From Platynereis dumerilii (lineage: Eukaryota > Annelida > Polychaeta > Phyllodocida > Nereididae), in NCBI GenBank assembly GCA_026936325.1, contig JAPTHN010000003.1, forward strand, positions 70,179,192 to 70,243,191: a DNA stretch of 64,000 bases, in the 5' to 3' direction. Shown piece by piece: positions 1 to 11,007 of this stretch. The notes under the pieces were generated by a model. The model was not told where the DNA came from. It ran no database searches and was given only the letters and a program-made list of their open reading frames with translations. Every line of letters begins with the position of its first letter. Within the stretch, counting starts at the first letter, position 1. A program made the position numbers and the translations under genes.

Positions 1-285
1 AAATGTAATAACCGGAAACCGGTGATTGATGCGCTGCCCGGACTGAGTCCTAAGGGTGAATCACACATGTATCCGTAGTTAGTGTATATCCCTCTGTGTA
101 ATATTTCAGTCAAATCTTGGCTCACAGGATCATTGCTGTCTTGGCTAAATACACATTTCCTGGCCATCCCACTGACCCAAACTATCCACCTGTCTTTGAT
201 TTTACTCTCCTGTCTTTCTGCCCAGGAGTAATTTACCAGCTTGTTAAATATGCTCTCCTATTTACGATTGGCAAGACTGCTCTTG
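1..285. other. No gene seen
   Basis: Unique-looking AT-rich sequence before the first microsatellite. Only short chance frames occur, and I see no splice-bounded exon, RNA gene or recognisable repeat. Confidence 0.4.
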
Positions 286-286
286 C

Positions 287-344
<58 letters not shown>
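286..344. repeat. TATC microsatellite, left part
   Basis: A pure run of the 4-bp unit CTAT. It resumes in degenerate form at about 784-843, so one microsatellite was split by the SINE that lies between. The Leu-Ser-Ile-Tyr runs in the translated frames come only from this repeat. Confidence 0.95.
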
Positions 345-782
345 TATTATTATTATTATTATGACATTTCTATACCGCTACTTTCCACTCGAAGCTGAAT
401 GTTCAAGTGCGCTTTACAATGGTTATATTTACATTTTACATATCATACACAATGTACATGTACAGTTTTACAATGTTTTACAATGAAGTGTCCTGGACAT
501 TTATTCTTCATCACACCAGGTGGCAGCATCTTTCATGTGTTCTCTTGGAGTCTTCTTTCCTTGGATCCAGGCATCCAGTCACTCCGGGTGGAGTCTGGCT
601 GGGTTAACTGCTACAGTTCACCAGACAGGAGGGGGACTCCTGCCTCCACAGTGGCCACCCTCCCCAGCACAGCCACAACCAACTCACTCCAATTTAGTTC
701 CAGGACTGGGATTCGAACCCATGTCCTCTCAGGCCAGTGGATTAAAAATCAACTGCTATAACCATTAGGCCACCGAGGAACC
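344..782 (-). mobile_element. tRNA-derived SINE, full-length-looking, inserted in a TATC microsatellite
   Basis: Read on the minus strand, the element begins GGTTCCTCGG. It carries an internal Pol III A box TGGCCTAATGG (762-772) and a B box GGTTCGAATCC (709-719), spaced as in a tRNA, with a Lys(TTT)-like anticodon loop. A non-tRNA body follows. The element ends in an (ATA/ATT)n tail at 344-361, the kind of tail that LINE-mobilised SINEs take from a partner LINE. It has no protein capacity. TATC repeats on both sides would mask or constitute the target duplication. A second, diverged copy lies at about 30285-30490 on the plus strand. The SINE assignment is strong; the family name is unknown to me. 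Confidence 0.88.
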
Positions 783-783
783 A

Positions 784-844
784 ATCTATCTATCTGTCTA
801 TCTATCTATGTGTTTAGCTGTCTATCTATCTGTCTATCTATCTC
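784..844. repeat. TATC microsatellite, right part, degenerate
   Basis: Interrupted CTAT/CTGT units continue the microsatellite on the far side of the SINE. Confidence 0.85.
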
Positions 845-875
845 GAGGCCTTCCCTTCCTTCCCCCACTACATTC

Positions 876-989
876 GGCATAATCACGAAATAGACCCCGC
901 CCTCCGATAACGGAATGCGCGAGACCATTGAAAAGCATAGGCTGCCACTCATTCCGTCAGAGGTGCGGGGCTAATTTCGTGATTATGCC
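876..989. mobile_element. 114-bp foldback MITE with 8-bp target duplication
   Basis: The ends are long inverted repeats that start GGCATAATCACGAAAT and continue through a C-rich block to an inner AACGGAATG/CATTCCGT pairing, leaving only a ~30-bp loop. The element is bracketed by an exact 8-bp direct repeat CTACATTC at 868-875 and 990-997. An 8-bp duplication is typical of hAT, P and Merlin transposases. The GG start is closest to Merlin, but the superfamily is not settled. It sits in a TTCC/TTCAT pyrimidine tract and has no coding capacity. Confidence 0.9.
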
Positions 990-997
990 CTACATTC

Positions 998-1075
998 CTC
1001 CCTTCATGCCTTTTTTCATTCCTTTGTTCATTCCTTCCTTCATTCCTTCTTTTCTTCCTTCCTGCATTCTTTCCA
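998..1075. repeat. Degenerate TTCC/TTCAT pyrimidine tract
   Basis: Imperfect repeats of CATTCCTT and similar words continue on from the TTCC-rich sequence at 848-867, which lies on the other side of the 114-bp MITE. Confidence 0.7.
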
Positions 1076-1502
1076 CCGAATTTGTAAACACAGGATCTAG
1101 CTGGCACTAGGATGCTTTTAGGACAAATTTAGTATAAACAAGTTGTTGATAACAGCTAACTTTTACAGTTAACATCAAACAGGACTGCTACAAGGTGTTT
1201 CATGTTTCTCAGACCTAGTTCCATGTGATAAATGGACATTCTTGAAGTATAAAGTATATGCTGACCTGCTTTTTTCACTTCTAAGGGAATACTTGATATG
1301 TGAACAGGAATTAAGGTATGTTTTTCTTTAGGCTTTCTTATCATTGTCAGCTAATAGTAAATAACATGTCACATGAAATATTGTCCATTAGATTTGTAAT
1401 ATGATTGCACCACTTTCAATAAACTTCCTGTTGAGATTAATTGAGTACAAGCAAGCACTGACATAGACCAACTGCACAAATCAAGTAAAAAAAAATCATT
1501 AA
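1076..1502. other. No gene seen
   Basis: AT-rich sequence without a supportable exon, RNA gene or repeat boundary. Confidence 0.35.
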
Positions 1503-3610
1503 ACTTCACCTGTAGACACATAGGTGAAGTTTCTTGTAATCGGTATTATTTATTATTTTTATTCCGCCGCACAAACCTCTTCGGAAAATGTTCAAAAATT
1601 CATATACATGGTCTACAATTACTTTATTACAAATTCTGAATATGAATGACCTTGACCTATTTTTCAAGGTCACAGAGCCTTTCAAAGTCGAATTTCACAA
1701 AACTTCAAATGTATGTAGGTCATCTGGTTATTACTGGATTTCACTTTCCTGTACATAGAAATGTCCTAGACACTTTCTACACAGCTTGACCTACTTTCAT
1801 GAAAGTGGGTCAAGGTCACTGTGTACAAAGTCCAATTTCATGGTTTGAGGTCTATCGCGGGATCTCAGAATCCGTAAGTTGTAGAGTCATACCGATGGTG
1901 CCAAAATGTGCCTGAACACACTGGACATTTGCCCAGACTTTTTATTTTCCATCGGCAGTACCGGTTCTTGAGTTACGTAACTTTAAAGTCTTACCATGTC
2001 ACCAAAACCGTTGACCTTGAAAATTTTACCTTGAAATTTCGATGTTAGCTCATAACATGTCATAATAAACCCCCCCAAACATACACCTAATAAGCCCAAA
2101 CTGACCTTTAAATTTGACCTTGACCTCATTTTCAAGGTCATTTGACCCGAAAAAGTTTGAAAAGGTGCCATTTTCACCAAATATTTTTACCATGTTATTT
2201 TTAAGATATCAGCATGATTCACAGGTGACAGATGAACATTGGCCTGTTTATTCATAATATCTAATCATATTTTAACTACCTCCGTCCCCGGATTTATGAA
2301 AAATTTTTAAATATTGCTAACCGACAAATGTTAAAAAATGACACATTTCCGCGTTTTTGACAAGGAAATATTGATTGCACTGGGTTACAATGCATGGCTG
2401 ACCCCCCCTTTCTCATACAATGCCATTATGAAAATCATATTTATTTTGACCTACAAAATGTTTTTCAAGGTCAAACTCAAGGTCATACATGTCAAAAAAT
2501 TTTACATTTTTGACATTTCATATTTTTTAACAAAGAAGGAATCAAGATATTGTTACAAAAATGGTAGACATACTTGCTACAATACTCTAGAGGCTTCCTG
2601 TAAATTTACAAGTTCCTCGGATTGACCTACGTCGCACTGTAAAGGTCAAAAGGTCAAAAAACGAGCGAAAAATTAATGATTTTTCTTTCACATTTTTCAA
2701 AGATAGCGTCATTTCAAATGGCCGTAGCTCCAGTCCTAATTAAGATAGAGAGAATCTGAAAACAGATTCGGAAAGCCCATATTCTCCTCTAGTGTTCATT
2801 TTTGAACATTTTGTCGTAGCTCCGACGGTTAAAAAGATCGTCAGACCCTGAAAATTTCATGTTTTTTGCCGAATTTTCACAATATATCATTATTTTGACA
2901 TGGAAGAAATCATCCTTTTTTGATAAGCCTGCCTGGACCTATTTACAACATCTGTGTACATAATACTGGCAAATTATGTATGTTTTCATTGAACCGTTTT
3001 GGTTATACAGTGATTTTAAGTAAAAAACTACATTTTTTCAAGTTCATATTCCTGAATTGTACCATAGTTTCAATCTGCGATAACTCGGGTCCTAATTAAG
3101 ATACAGAGAATCTGTAAACAGATTTGGAAAGGCCAAATTCTCCACTAGTTTTCTTCTTCTGAACATTTTGTCATAGCTATGACGGTTTAAAAGATCGCCG
3201 GACCCTGAAAATTTCATGTATTTCTGATGGTCAAACAGATCACATGACCCTGAAAAATCAATGTTCTCAGAAATCGCAGTAGATGTACTGGTGGATGTAC
3301 TGGTGGATGTACTAGTGGATGTACTGGTTCATGTACTGGTTCATGTATTGGTTCATGTACTGGTTCATGTACTGGTTCATGTACTGGTTCATGTATGGTT
3401 CATGCACTGGTTCATGTACTGGTTTATGTACTCGTTTTTCTGTGCATACTTGCATGTACTCAATGTACAGGAAACATTCTTGTATTCTTGTCTGTATGCA
3501 TGTTACATAATTATGTATGATTCCTGTGTACTTTTCCATGTACCTTTTACTTGCTCATCTACTTGTGTCTGTTCGAGTTACTGTTACCACAGTAGGTGAA
3601 GTTTTGTTAC
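1503..3610. repeat. Candidate 2.1-kb interspersed repeat rich in AGGTCA half-sites
   Basis: The block starts with a small hairpin (AAACTTCACCT / AGGTGAAGTTT, 1503-1533). It ends with another AGGTGAAGTTT at about 3593-3603, so matching words mark both ends. Inside are many TCAAGGTCA or TGACCTTGACC words between about 1655 and 2480. A diverged duplicated sub-block of about 180 bp occurs at 2700-2880 and again at 3065-3235 (shared words CCTAATTAAGATA and ACCCTGAAAATTTCATG). A minisatellite lies near the right end. No open frame of note is present. The boundaries and the status as a single element are inferred. Confidence 0.45.
3280..3433. repeat. 12-bp minisatellite
   Basis: About 13 units of GTACTGGTTCAT and GTACTGGTGGAT. 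The unit length is a multiple of three, so open frames with Val-Leu-Val-His/Asp periodicity arise on both strands. They are by-products of the repeat. Confidence 0.92.
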
Positions 3611-4404
3611 CGCTCGCGGTTACGTCTACTAGTTGTACTTATATTTGAAATTAAAGATTAGATCTGCCAATTTTACATAGAATTCAACTTGCATTAAAAT
3701 AACACAAACTGGTAAATTCACAACATTGGGGTGATATGAAACAATACCGATCAACACAATTGCATGTTTTTCAGAATTAAGTGAGTTCAATTCATTTTAT
3801 CAGTCCAGTAGAGCCCCACTATGTCATAGGAACCCAAAAAGCTGTAAAACAAATCTCACTGAATTGAAAGCGAGTGCCCCCCCCTCAATGATGACTGTGA
3901 TGCAGCCATAGTCCTGTGCCCTGCTATGTGAATGAATACAGGCCAGGAGACCAGGCTAATGCAGCCATAGCCACACTGGGGGAGTGTGTGTGTAGAACTG
4001 GGCAAGAAATACTTTCAAAATGTCACAATAAAGCCACTAAATGTAAGTTTAAAGATTCGGGGACAAACTTTATGACAGTAACGTAACATACAGTGAAGAA
4101 GGGCTCTGAAAGTAGTGGCAGGTGCCCAGTAGCTTTTACAGAAAATTGGGGCAAGAATGTTAACATTTCAGTGTGTGCAAAAAAGCTTGCTTACGAAACC
4201 AAGGACTTGCCCAAGGGGGGGCACCCCCAGGGCAGCGCAATAAAATATGCAACAGGTCCTTGAAAGTTGAAAGTTGAAAGGGACTAAAAGGTGACAGGCA
4301 TACTCGCCCTTGCGGAGAGTCAGTTCCCTTTGAGAATCCGAGTAAAGGCGTTTGGGGTGATAGGGAGGTGTGAAACTGATGCAGTTGGAATTAGTTGACT
4401 ATTT
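3611..4404. other. No gene seen
   Basis: Low-complexity patches such as G-runs and a triplicated AAAGTTG occur, but no exon, RNA gene or transposon end can be supported. Confidence 0.35.
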
Positions 4405-5739
4405 CGCAGATTTGTTTATTATAAACATTAATTAATTAACAAATATTTTCTGCCTGTGTCTTGTTGAGAACTTCATGAACACTCCAATAGAAAAATTGCA
4501 ATAATCAAAATATCAGTTTCTAACAGCAGCAGGATGCCCTTTGCTATATGCATTGCAAATTTAATACAGTTTGATTGTCATTGATGGACACATTTTGTGA
4601 TGAAGGACAACATTCAGTTCAACAAGTAATTGATAAACTGAAATAGACTAGTCCTAAAAATAATTACCAAAATTGAAAGTAGTACATGTAGATTGCTTAG
4701 TTACTCCATCATGTAATCCGGGTACATGATCTGATTTATTTGAATTATTGACAACACTGGACAGAAGCCTTTGTCCAACTTGACTGACCACTGTACAAGA
4801 TCATTTCCATTACTGATTATTATAGCCCATAATCACATCATCAAAGATTGCAAAGTGTCCAGAACAGCTGAACTGCTTCTTGAAGACAGATACATAATAA
4901 CAATTTACAACGTAATCAATGATAATAATCACAGTGTCCCTTTATTTCAGTTGAAACCAAATGGTCTGTGTAAAAAAGCCAATTTTCCTTGTCAGAATTG
5001 CCACACTTTTGTCCAGCCAAAGAAGAAAAAAGGATATCAAACTGATTGACTAATTCCAAATGCCTGTTGTCCAACAGCATCTGTAGTATGACAATGTGGT
5101 ATGGTAACAGTGAAGTGGTGTCAAGGCTGAGACCTTGTATGTGATCATTCACCATTATTAGACATGGCCAACCATTAGCTGACACAGAAAATGAGATATG
5201 ACGCCATCAGCCACTAGGTTGGCACTTCTCTGTTGCTATGTCAGTGGACTGAAGTAGACTGTGAGAGTAGAATGAGTACTACATAATGTTCATATTCTAG
5301 CAACAGATTGCAGCATATTCAGACAGGTATTTCATAACGCGGTGGAAATTTTTATTTATGGGCATACTGAAAGTGACCAACAAATGTCAAGTGCTTCCAG
5401 AATTGCACTACTGTCATCACCGCTTTCTCGCGATCATTGAACTAAATGGTGGTGGTGACACTGTCGATTGTCATGACGTCATAGCAATTCTTTGATTACG
5501 TCATGAAGAAAATGGTTGGACTTTTCAGAAAATGGCAAGAAAATGAGTCAGACATTGCGGAAAACCTTCAAAAACAGAGCAGAAAGCCTGTGAAAGTGTG
5601 ATAAAAAGATAAAAACAACCGTCAAAAGTATGTGAGTGAAATCTGGAGTTTCTGACACGTCTGGTTGCCATGAAAATGGCGAAAAGATGTGTTAGCGATT
5701 GAATTGACGGTGGGTGTAACACCTTCTTTGTGAAGTCAT

Positions 5740-5970
5740 ATCTTCTCAAGAGTGGAAATTTAACTCCCAGAGTAAAACCTGATGCTCCCAGATCATGGCA
5801 TACTCTTGGAAAATTTTGAACAGTTTAAAATTTCTGATAGTATAGAATTGATCTGGGAGTGAAAGATTTGCTATGGGAGCATCAACTTTCGCTCTAGGAG
5901 CAGCAAGTGTTACCCTGGGAGCAACATTTTCACTCTGAGGGTGAAAACTATGCTCTGGGAGTGAATTCAT
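5740..5970. repeat. Cluster of CTGGGAG/CTCCCAG words, L copy only
   Basis: Short irregularly spaced words of the type TGGGAGTGAAA and TGCTCCCAGA recur about nine times on both strands. This lies in a part of L (about 5410-6040) that has no counterpart in R. It may be a decayed minisatellite; no coding claim is made. Confidence 0.4.
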
Positions 5971-6489
5971 GATTTGTGATAGTTTGTTTTTGCCAACATA
6001 CTCTTGCCAATGTCTTGTATTGTGTCTGTGTAAATGGGGCTTTAGGCTGTAAAGAAGTGACTGTGGCTCTACAGAGTCTACACTTCTGGAGGGTTCTCAT
6101 TATCATTTGATTGGAAAGATTTGCTGATGACTCTAATCGCTTGAAGGTGAATTTTTCCTAGAATGAAAAATGGTTCCAGTCAGAAAATTTTTACTTTGAT
6201 GTACACCTGGCTGATCTTGGTGTAATTATACCTGTGGTTGCTTTCATCTGAAGGACTAACCTAGAGTGTACACATATTTTTGCTTAGCTTCTAGAATATA
6301 CAACACAAAAGAACATTTTAACCCAAACTTCACTCCATATATTTGTATTGTAAATTATGGAAATTCATGTTTTTGTTGATTTCTGAAAGTGTCTGCTGGG
6401 GCATATGATGGTCTGATCAAATTTTAAAATATCATTGAACGTGTATCTCTATATTCTCTATAGTTAATTCTAGACTGCAGTGCTCCACA

Positions 6490-6680
6490 TTATGACAACT
6501 TCACAATGTTGGTAAAAATTATGTAGAATTGTAAGATGGAAATAACATTGTCACAACATTGTGCTGCAACATCAATATAATGTTAGCATGCAGCATTGTG
6601 GGAATGTTGTCCCAATGTTGTAAAAAATGTTAATGTTACGCTCACATCGTGGCAACGTAATTTTCACCTACGTGACAACA
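6490..6680. repeat. Cluster of ACAACATTG-type words
   Basis: ACAACATTG, CAATGTTG and close variants recur on both strands, giving an overlapping quasi-palindromic stretch. It is absent from the R copy at the matching place. Confidence 0.4.
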
Positions 6681-7386
6681 TAGTTACTAGACGGTTGTGT
6701 TTGCTATACATAAAGTATTTTTTCGGCTTCACTGTAATCTCTCTACCATTTATTATTTATTTTCAAGAGTAACTATCATAGATATAGGCAATTTTCGCGT
6801 CATAATCACTTTCAATAAGTTCCGTGGGACATCAAATTAAATCTTTACCCTACCTGATTTTTGTTCTTAGCTGCAAAAGACATGTTTGCTCTTCGAATGC
6901 TGAAAAAACACAGACTTGGTGTAATTGCACCAGCGATTTTTCCAAAGAAGATTTCGGTGTAAATAGCATTACTCAGATAGGGAGAGGAAGAGGTTTAACC
7001 GTATTTCTCATGAAGGAGAAATGGAATCTACATCTGAGAAGTACAAGAGATACTGTCTGATGAAAGATGCTCAAGGCATGGTATTGATTTTATGGTTGAG
7101 AAAAGCAAATGTGTGAAATTGTTATACAATGTTTTTTTTGCATTACAGATATAAAAAACATGACCATTTCTTAGTTGCAGCTATTTCATATCTGTCATAA
7201 GCACAGTGGGAAGATACAGAAAATTATGCATCATTATGATATAATCATGTCACAGCACTAGGAGCTTTGATATCGCAGACTTGATTTCGTAATTTCCTAC
7301 TATCCTGCCAGAAAGTGTGTAGAAAGTGATTTTAATGAGGGAGTGTGACCTTATATATTGCAGTTCCCATAGGTTAGCATTGGAAG

Positions 7387-7588
7387 CAGTGGCGTAACTA
7401 GGCTGTCTCGAGCGGGGGGGGGGGACCTGGGGGGGGGGGCACATGTGATTCTCTGGGGGGGGCACCCTCTATACTATTTGTATATTTTAGCCAGAGTTGG
7501 ATAGTTCATCTGGGGGGGGGCACCTGAGGGGCATAAGTCCAATAGGGGGGAATGTGCCCCCCGTGCCCCCCCCATAGGGAATCCACTG
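7387..7588. mobile_element. 202-bp hAT-type MITE with 8-bp target duplication
   Basis: The left end reads CAGTGGCGTAACTAG and the right end closes with TCCACTG, giving a short inverted repeat. Exact copies of ATTGGAAG lie at 7379-7386 and 7589-7596, an 8-bp duplication as made by hAT transposases. The interior is mostly long G runs with C-rich ends. The R copy of the segmental duplication lacks it at about 35300 and shows a single ATTGGAG. That confirms insertion into L after the duplication, or loss from R. Confidence 0.92.
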
Positions 7589-7854
7589 ATTGGAAGTCAA
7601 GCAAATCAGGTGTTCATTTTGAGTTCATAAATGTCAATGTTTAAGTACACAGTTAGTAAGCCCCAAGTTTTCTTTTTGTATGGTATACTTGTTATAGTAT
7701 AGTTAAGTATAGTATGATTTTATATGGCGCCCATTCCAGATAAATCACTAGCGCTCACCATACTGAACAGCAATCACACACTGTCGTGGTCTATCACTAT
7801 TTGACTAACACATGGTGTAATCTTCTTGTTTGACAGAGTTAAGCCTCATTTTGG

Positions 7855-8925
7855 CCCAAAACTAAGAAAAAAATATCTTCTCATAAGTGCGAAAAGTGTG
7901 TGAACTTGATGGAAAAAATACTATTTTAAAATTATATTTTTCATCACAAAAGTTTGTTCCAGGGCTTTTCCTCAACGTCAGACCCACATTTACGGGGCAA
8001 TGAGCGCAGATCTTACAAAATTTGAAATATTTCTTTGACTCGTTCTTTTAGATCTAACCTATTTTTAACATGAATTCCATCTGTTGCAATATTAGTGTAA
8101 TTAAGTTTATTTTTAAGATGAGCCCTGTATAACAAGCCTTAAGGGTTAAGAATACAAATCGGAGGAATGTCTGCTGGTTAGCTTTGATGTAAATCTAAGG
8201 AAAATCAAGACTTGCAGGGCCTGTAAATTATTCTTCTGAAACGCCAGTTTTATTTAAAAGTATTGTCTTTTGAATTTATGGTGTTTTCTTCTGAGAGACA
8301 CTTTTTTGTATTCCTATGATTAACCAAAAGACAAACCATAACAGGTAGCATGTTTGCCAATTGGAGAATGTTGGTCATTTTAAACCAAGAGGTCTATGAT
8401 AAAGTTTTAAAATCAATAGATTTAGATTACAGAAAATTACTCCCTTGCATATTTTACATGTATTTAGATATAGGGGCTGATATAATGGACATAAATTTAT
8501 ATCATCCGTATAGGAATCCCCAGCGCTGTCTCAGATTATGCTGACAAACCAAGGATGAGAGTTTCACACACTCTCTTGCAACTTGACAAATATTTCAATC
8601 CAATGCAAAATACAAAAAAAATTTTTTTTAAACATTATTGGACACTTTTGCCGTATCCTGATCATGGCGCAGAGTAAGGGGGGATTTTCAAATAGTTTGT
8701 ATTATGATAACTTACAGGAAAGTTTTTAAAAAAACAGAATTTTTAGCTTTTTATACCAGACCTTCCATGAAAGAATAATAGCCTTACAAATGCTTAGAAT
8801 CAATATCCAGCAACATAAAATCCATTGGCTTCAGGCCCCCCGCCGAATAGGCTTCGGCCCTGCGGGCCTCGTCAAGGCCACCTGGAACAAAACCCCCCCC
8901 CCCCCTTACCTGGTTTCTGGCTACG
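7855..8925. other. L-specific segment without counterpart in R
   Basis: Homology with R stops after TTAAGCCTCAT (about 7850) and resumes at ATGACTGTCATAC (about 8931). R instead carries a different ~310-bp repeat at 35655-35965. The segment is AT-rich; the frames around 8350-8544 match nothing I recognise. Confidence 0.5.
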
Positions 8926-8931
8926 CCCGTG
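8830..8931 (-). mobile_element. Fragment of a CACGGGCGTAGCC-ended MITE
   Basis: The right edge reads GGCTACGCCCGTG. Its reverse complement, CACGGGCGTAGCCAG followed by a G run, is a terminal motif common in animal MITEs. The R copy shows the neighbouring ATGACTGTC word without it. The left edge is not clear and no matching target duplication is visible. Confidence 0.5.
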
Positions 8932-9534
8932 ATGACTGTCATACTATGTCACATAACCATAACATATTGTGTATGGCTATTCTAGACACTACATCATTAT
9001 GTCAATGCTGCATCATACTGTACACCATGGTCAATCACATAGCCCCGAGTAATATGAGGTCACACTGGTCGCATACTAATTTATGTGGATTTTTATATAT
9101 TTTTCTTACTTTCCGAAGAGACAGTAATTTTCTTGTTTTGTGTATGCCTTATTTTCACAGTCATTTGTTCTTAGATCTCTTTTTTTTTCATACAAATCTC
9201 AGTTTCAATAGGGATTCCAATGTTACTGTGTCAACACCCACAAATGAGTTAGTCTCCATTGCATATCGCTGACAATAAGCAACATTTTGGCTGAAATACT
9301 TTAAAAATTCTGAACAGGGAAGAGCTTAGAAGGAGGCTGCAAATATATCCCTATACTTTCAAAATTTTATGAGCAAACATTGATTGTTGGAAAGGTCATG
9401 TTTGGTACTAGAAACTTTCTGATTATGTTTCTGTTAGTTAAAATCATAATACAATGTATTTCATGAAAATTTTCAGAAAAGCCACAATTCCTGTTAAAAT
9501 CAGCCAATCGGAGAAAAAGACTCTGCCCAAAAAG

Positions 9535-9840
9535 CCAGAGAGAAATCCTTAATGTCCATTGCAATGGCAGAAAAGGGAACCACTTTAATTTTCTCACTGA
9601 CTTTCCAGGTGCCTCGGGTTAGCCAAGAATAGATTCAACAAGTCGGGTTTCAGGTTAGGCCTCTCTCCACTAATCAATCATGGAAAGTCATTCAACTTCA
9701 TTTAAAGGCAGCTCAGATGTCATGACTGAATGACCGATGCTCTCAGGAGAATGAAATGTGAAGCTGCATTGTCTGCTTCACTGTGATTCATCTTCTTACT
9801 CCCAGATTGAATGGGCTTGTAGCAATTTCCAAAGGTACGA
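9535..9840 (+). repeat. Dispersed repeat block, copy within L
   Basis: The words GGTGCC-TCGG, GCCAAGAATAGA, GTCATTCAA and GGCAGCTCAGATGTC followed by GAATGACCGATGCTC recur at 26170-26480. They recur again at 36840-37090 (the R counterpart) and, more diverged, at 15140-15350. It is therefore a repeat family of at least four copies here, not only part of the segmental duplication. Confidence 0.7.
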
Positions 9841-10447
9841 TGTGTGCTGTTTTCTCTGTGTGTTTCACTCTGCATACTGAGTCTCACATTGATGTTCATA
9901 CGGTAATTTCAGCAGTAATGCGTTTCTGCACTGGGGTAGTAACAACGTAGCAAATGTGGTTGATGTGTTTGGTTCAGGCATCACATTCTCTATACTTGAG
10001 CTGATTAATAAATATTAATTCAATTCGTACAGGTGTGCAATGTGTTGTTACTTGATACAAGACATAGTGTATTCGCTTTATGGCCATCGTTAATTACCTG
10101 ACATATTCTGAGTGTCGTAAAGCTTGAAGACCCTGCCAGAATTTACATGCAGCACAGAATGAGAGAGAAAAGCTTTATCATGGCCCATTCTCAGTTGCAG
10201 TTGAAACATAATACTAAGACAGTGTTGAAAGTTGTTGGTATAATTTTAAATCAGCAATGTCAGTGATATAAATGCATATGTATGGATATGCTGAAGGCTG
10301 TACATATAACATTGTTTGTTTGATTTTTTTAAGTTGTCAACAATTGTAGTATCAAATAGTAATGCATGAAATTTTATCAGGGAAATCTGGCGGTTCCTCC
10401 AGCTGAGGCTGTCCAGAATAGATAGGCTTATTAATATTTATTAGTTA

Positions 10448-10734
10448 GGGTCCACCATTTAATCTCAGGGGCGAGGGAGGTTGAAGTTATTTTGAAATAA
10501 ATAATTTCTTGGTCAATTTTGGTGAAATAAATGCATTTCTTTGGGCAATCTTGAAATTAATTATCTCTGATGCATAGGGGTATTTCTTAACAGAGTGATG
10601 CTTGATTTAGAAAGGAATAATTTGTGACATCATGGACGCAAAATAAATAATTAATGTTGCTGTTACCGTGAAATAAATAATTTCCAGCCGAGGAAAAAAC
10701 CAAGCTCGCCCCCGATTATTGACTGGTCGCCCCC
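10448..10734. mobile_element. 287-bp Harbinger-like MITE (family H1), TTA target duplication
   Basis: The inverted ends read GGGTCCACCATTTAATC and, from the other side, GGGGGCGACCAGTCAATAA, flanked by TTA at 10445-10447 and 10735-10737. The interior contains repeated AAATAAATAATTTC words. Relatives sit at 12730-12849, 13354-13621, 39082-39345 and 40467-40675. A 3-bp TWA duplication with GGG ends fits PIF/Harbinger. Confidence 0.82.
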
Positions 10735-10737
10735 TTA

Positions 10738-11003
10738 TTCTGATGAGGCTTAACAAACAAGAAGGTTATGCATTGTGTTGGTCAAAAGAAAACTTTTAGG
10801 ATTCACAAACTGTGTATTCAAACACTTAGGAAGCTGTAAAATACAACTCACATGATGCTGTATGTGTGCACTTTTGGCAGTTTTAAATAGTGTGATGCCC
10901 ACTGATTCTTGGCTATCAATGGCTGAATACAGTGCTCAGTGACCGCACACGGAACATAAGATTGCATGACTTCCAATGCTAACCTATTGGAACTGCCATG
11001 TGA
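10738..11003 (-). repeat. Inverted partial copy of the 7340-7855 sequence
   Basis: The reverse complement matches two separate words of 7340-7855 in order: GCAGTTCCCATAGGTTAGCATTGGA and TCTTCTTGTTTGACAGAGTTAAGCCTCA, allowing mismatches. The stretch between is shorter. Its right end abuts the next MITE. Confidence 0.6.
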
Positions 11004-11007
11004 TGTA

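Noticed and set aside
700-782. Functional tRNA gene
   Set aside because: A and B boxes are present, but the sequence continues into a SINE body with a LINE-type tail and the cloverleaf is incomplete.
3261-3599. 112-codon frame with Val-Leu-Val-His repeats
   Set aside because: Produced by the 12-bp minisatellite, with open frames on both strands and no start or splice context.
8350-8544. 64-codon frame in the L-specific segment
   Set aside because: No recognisable domain, and it is absent from the R copy.
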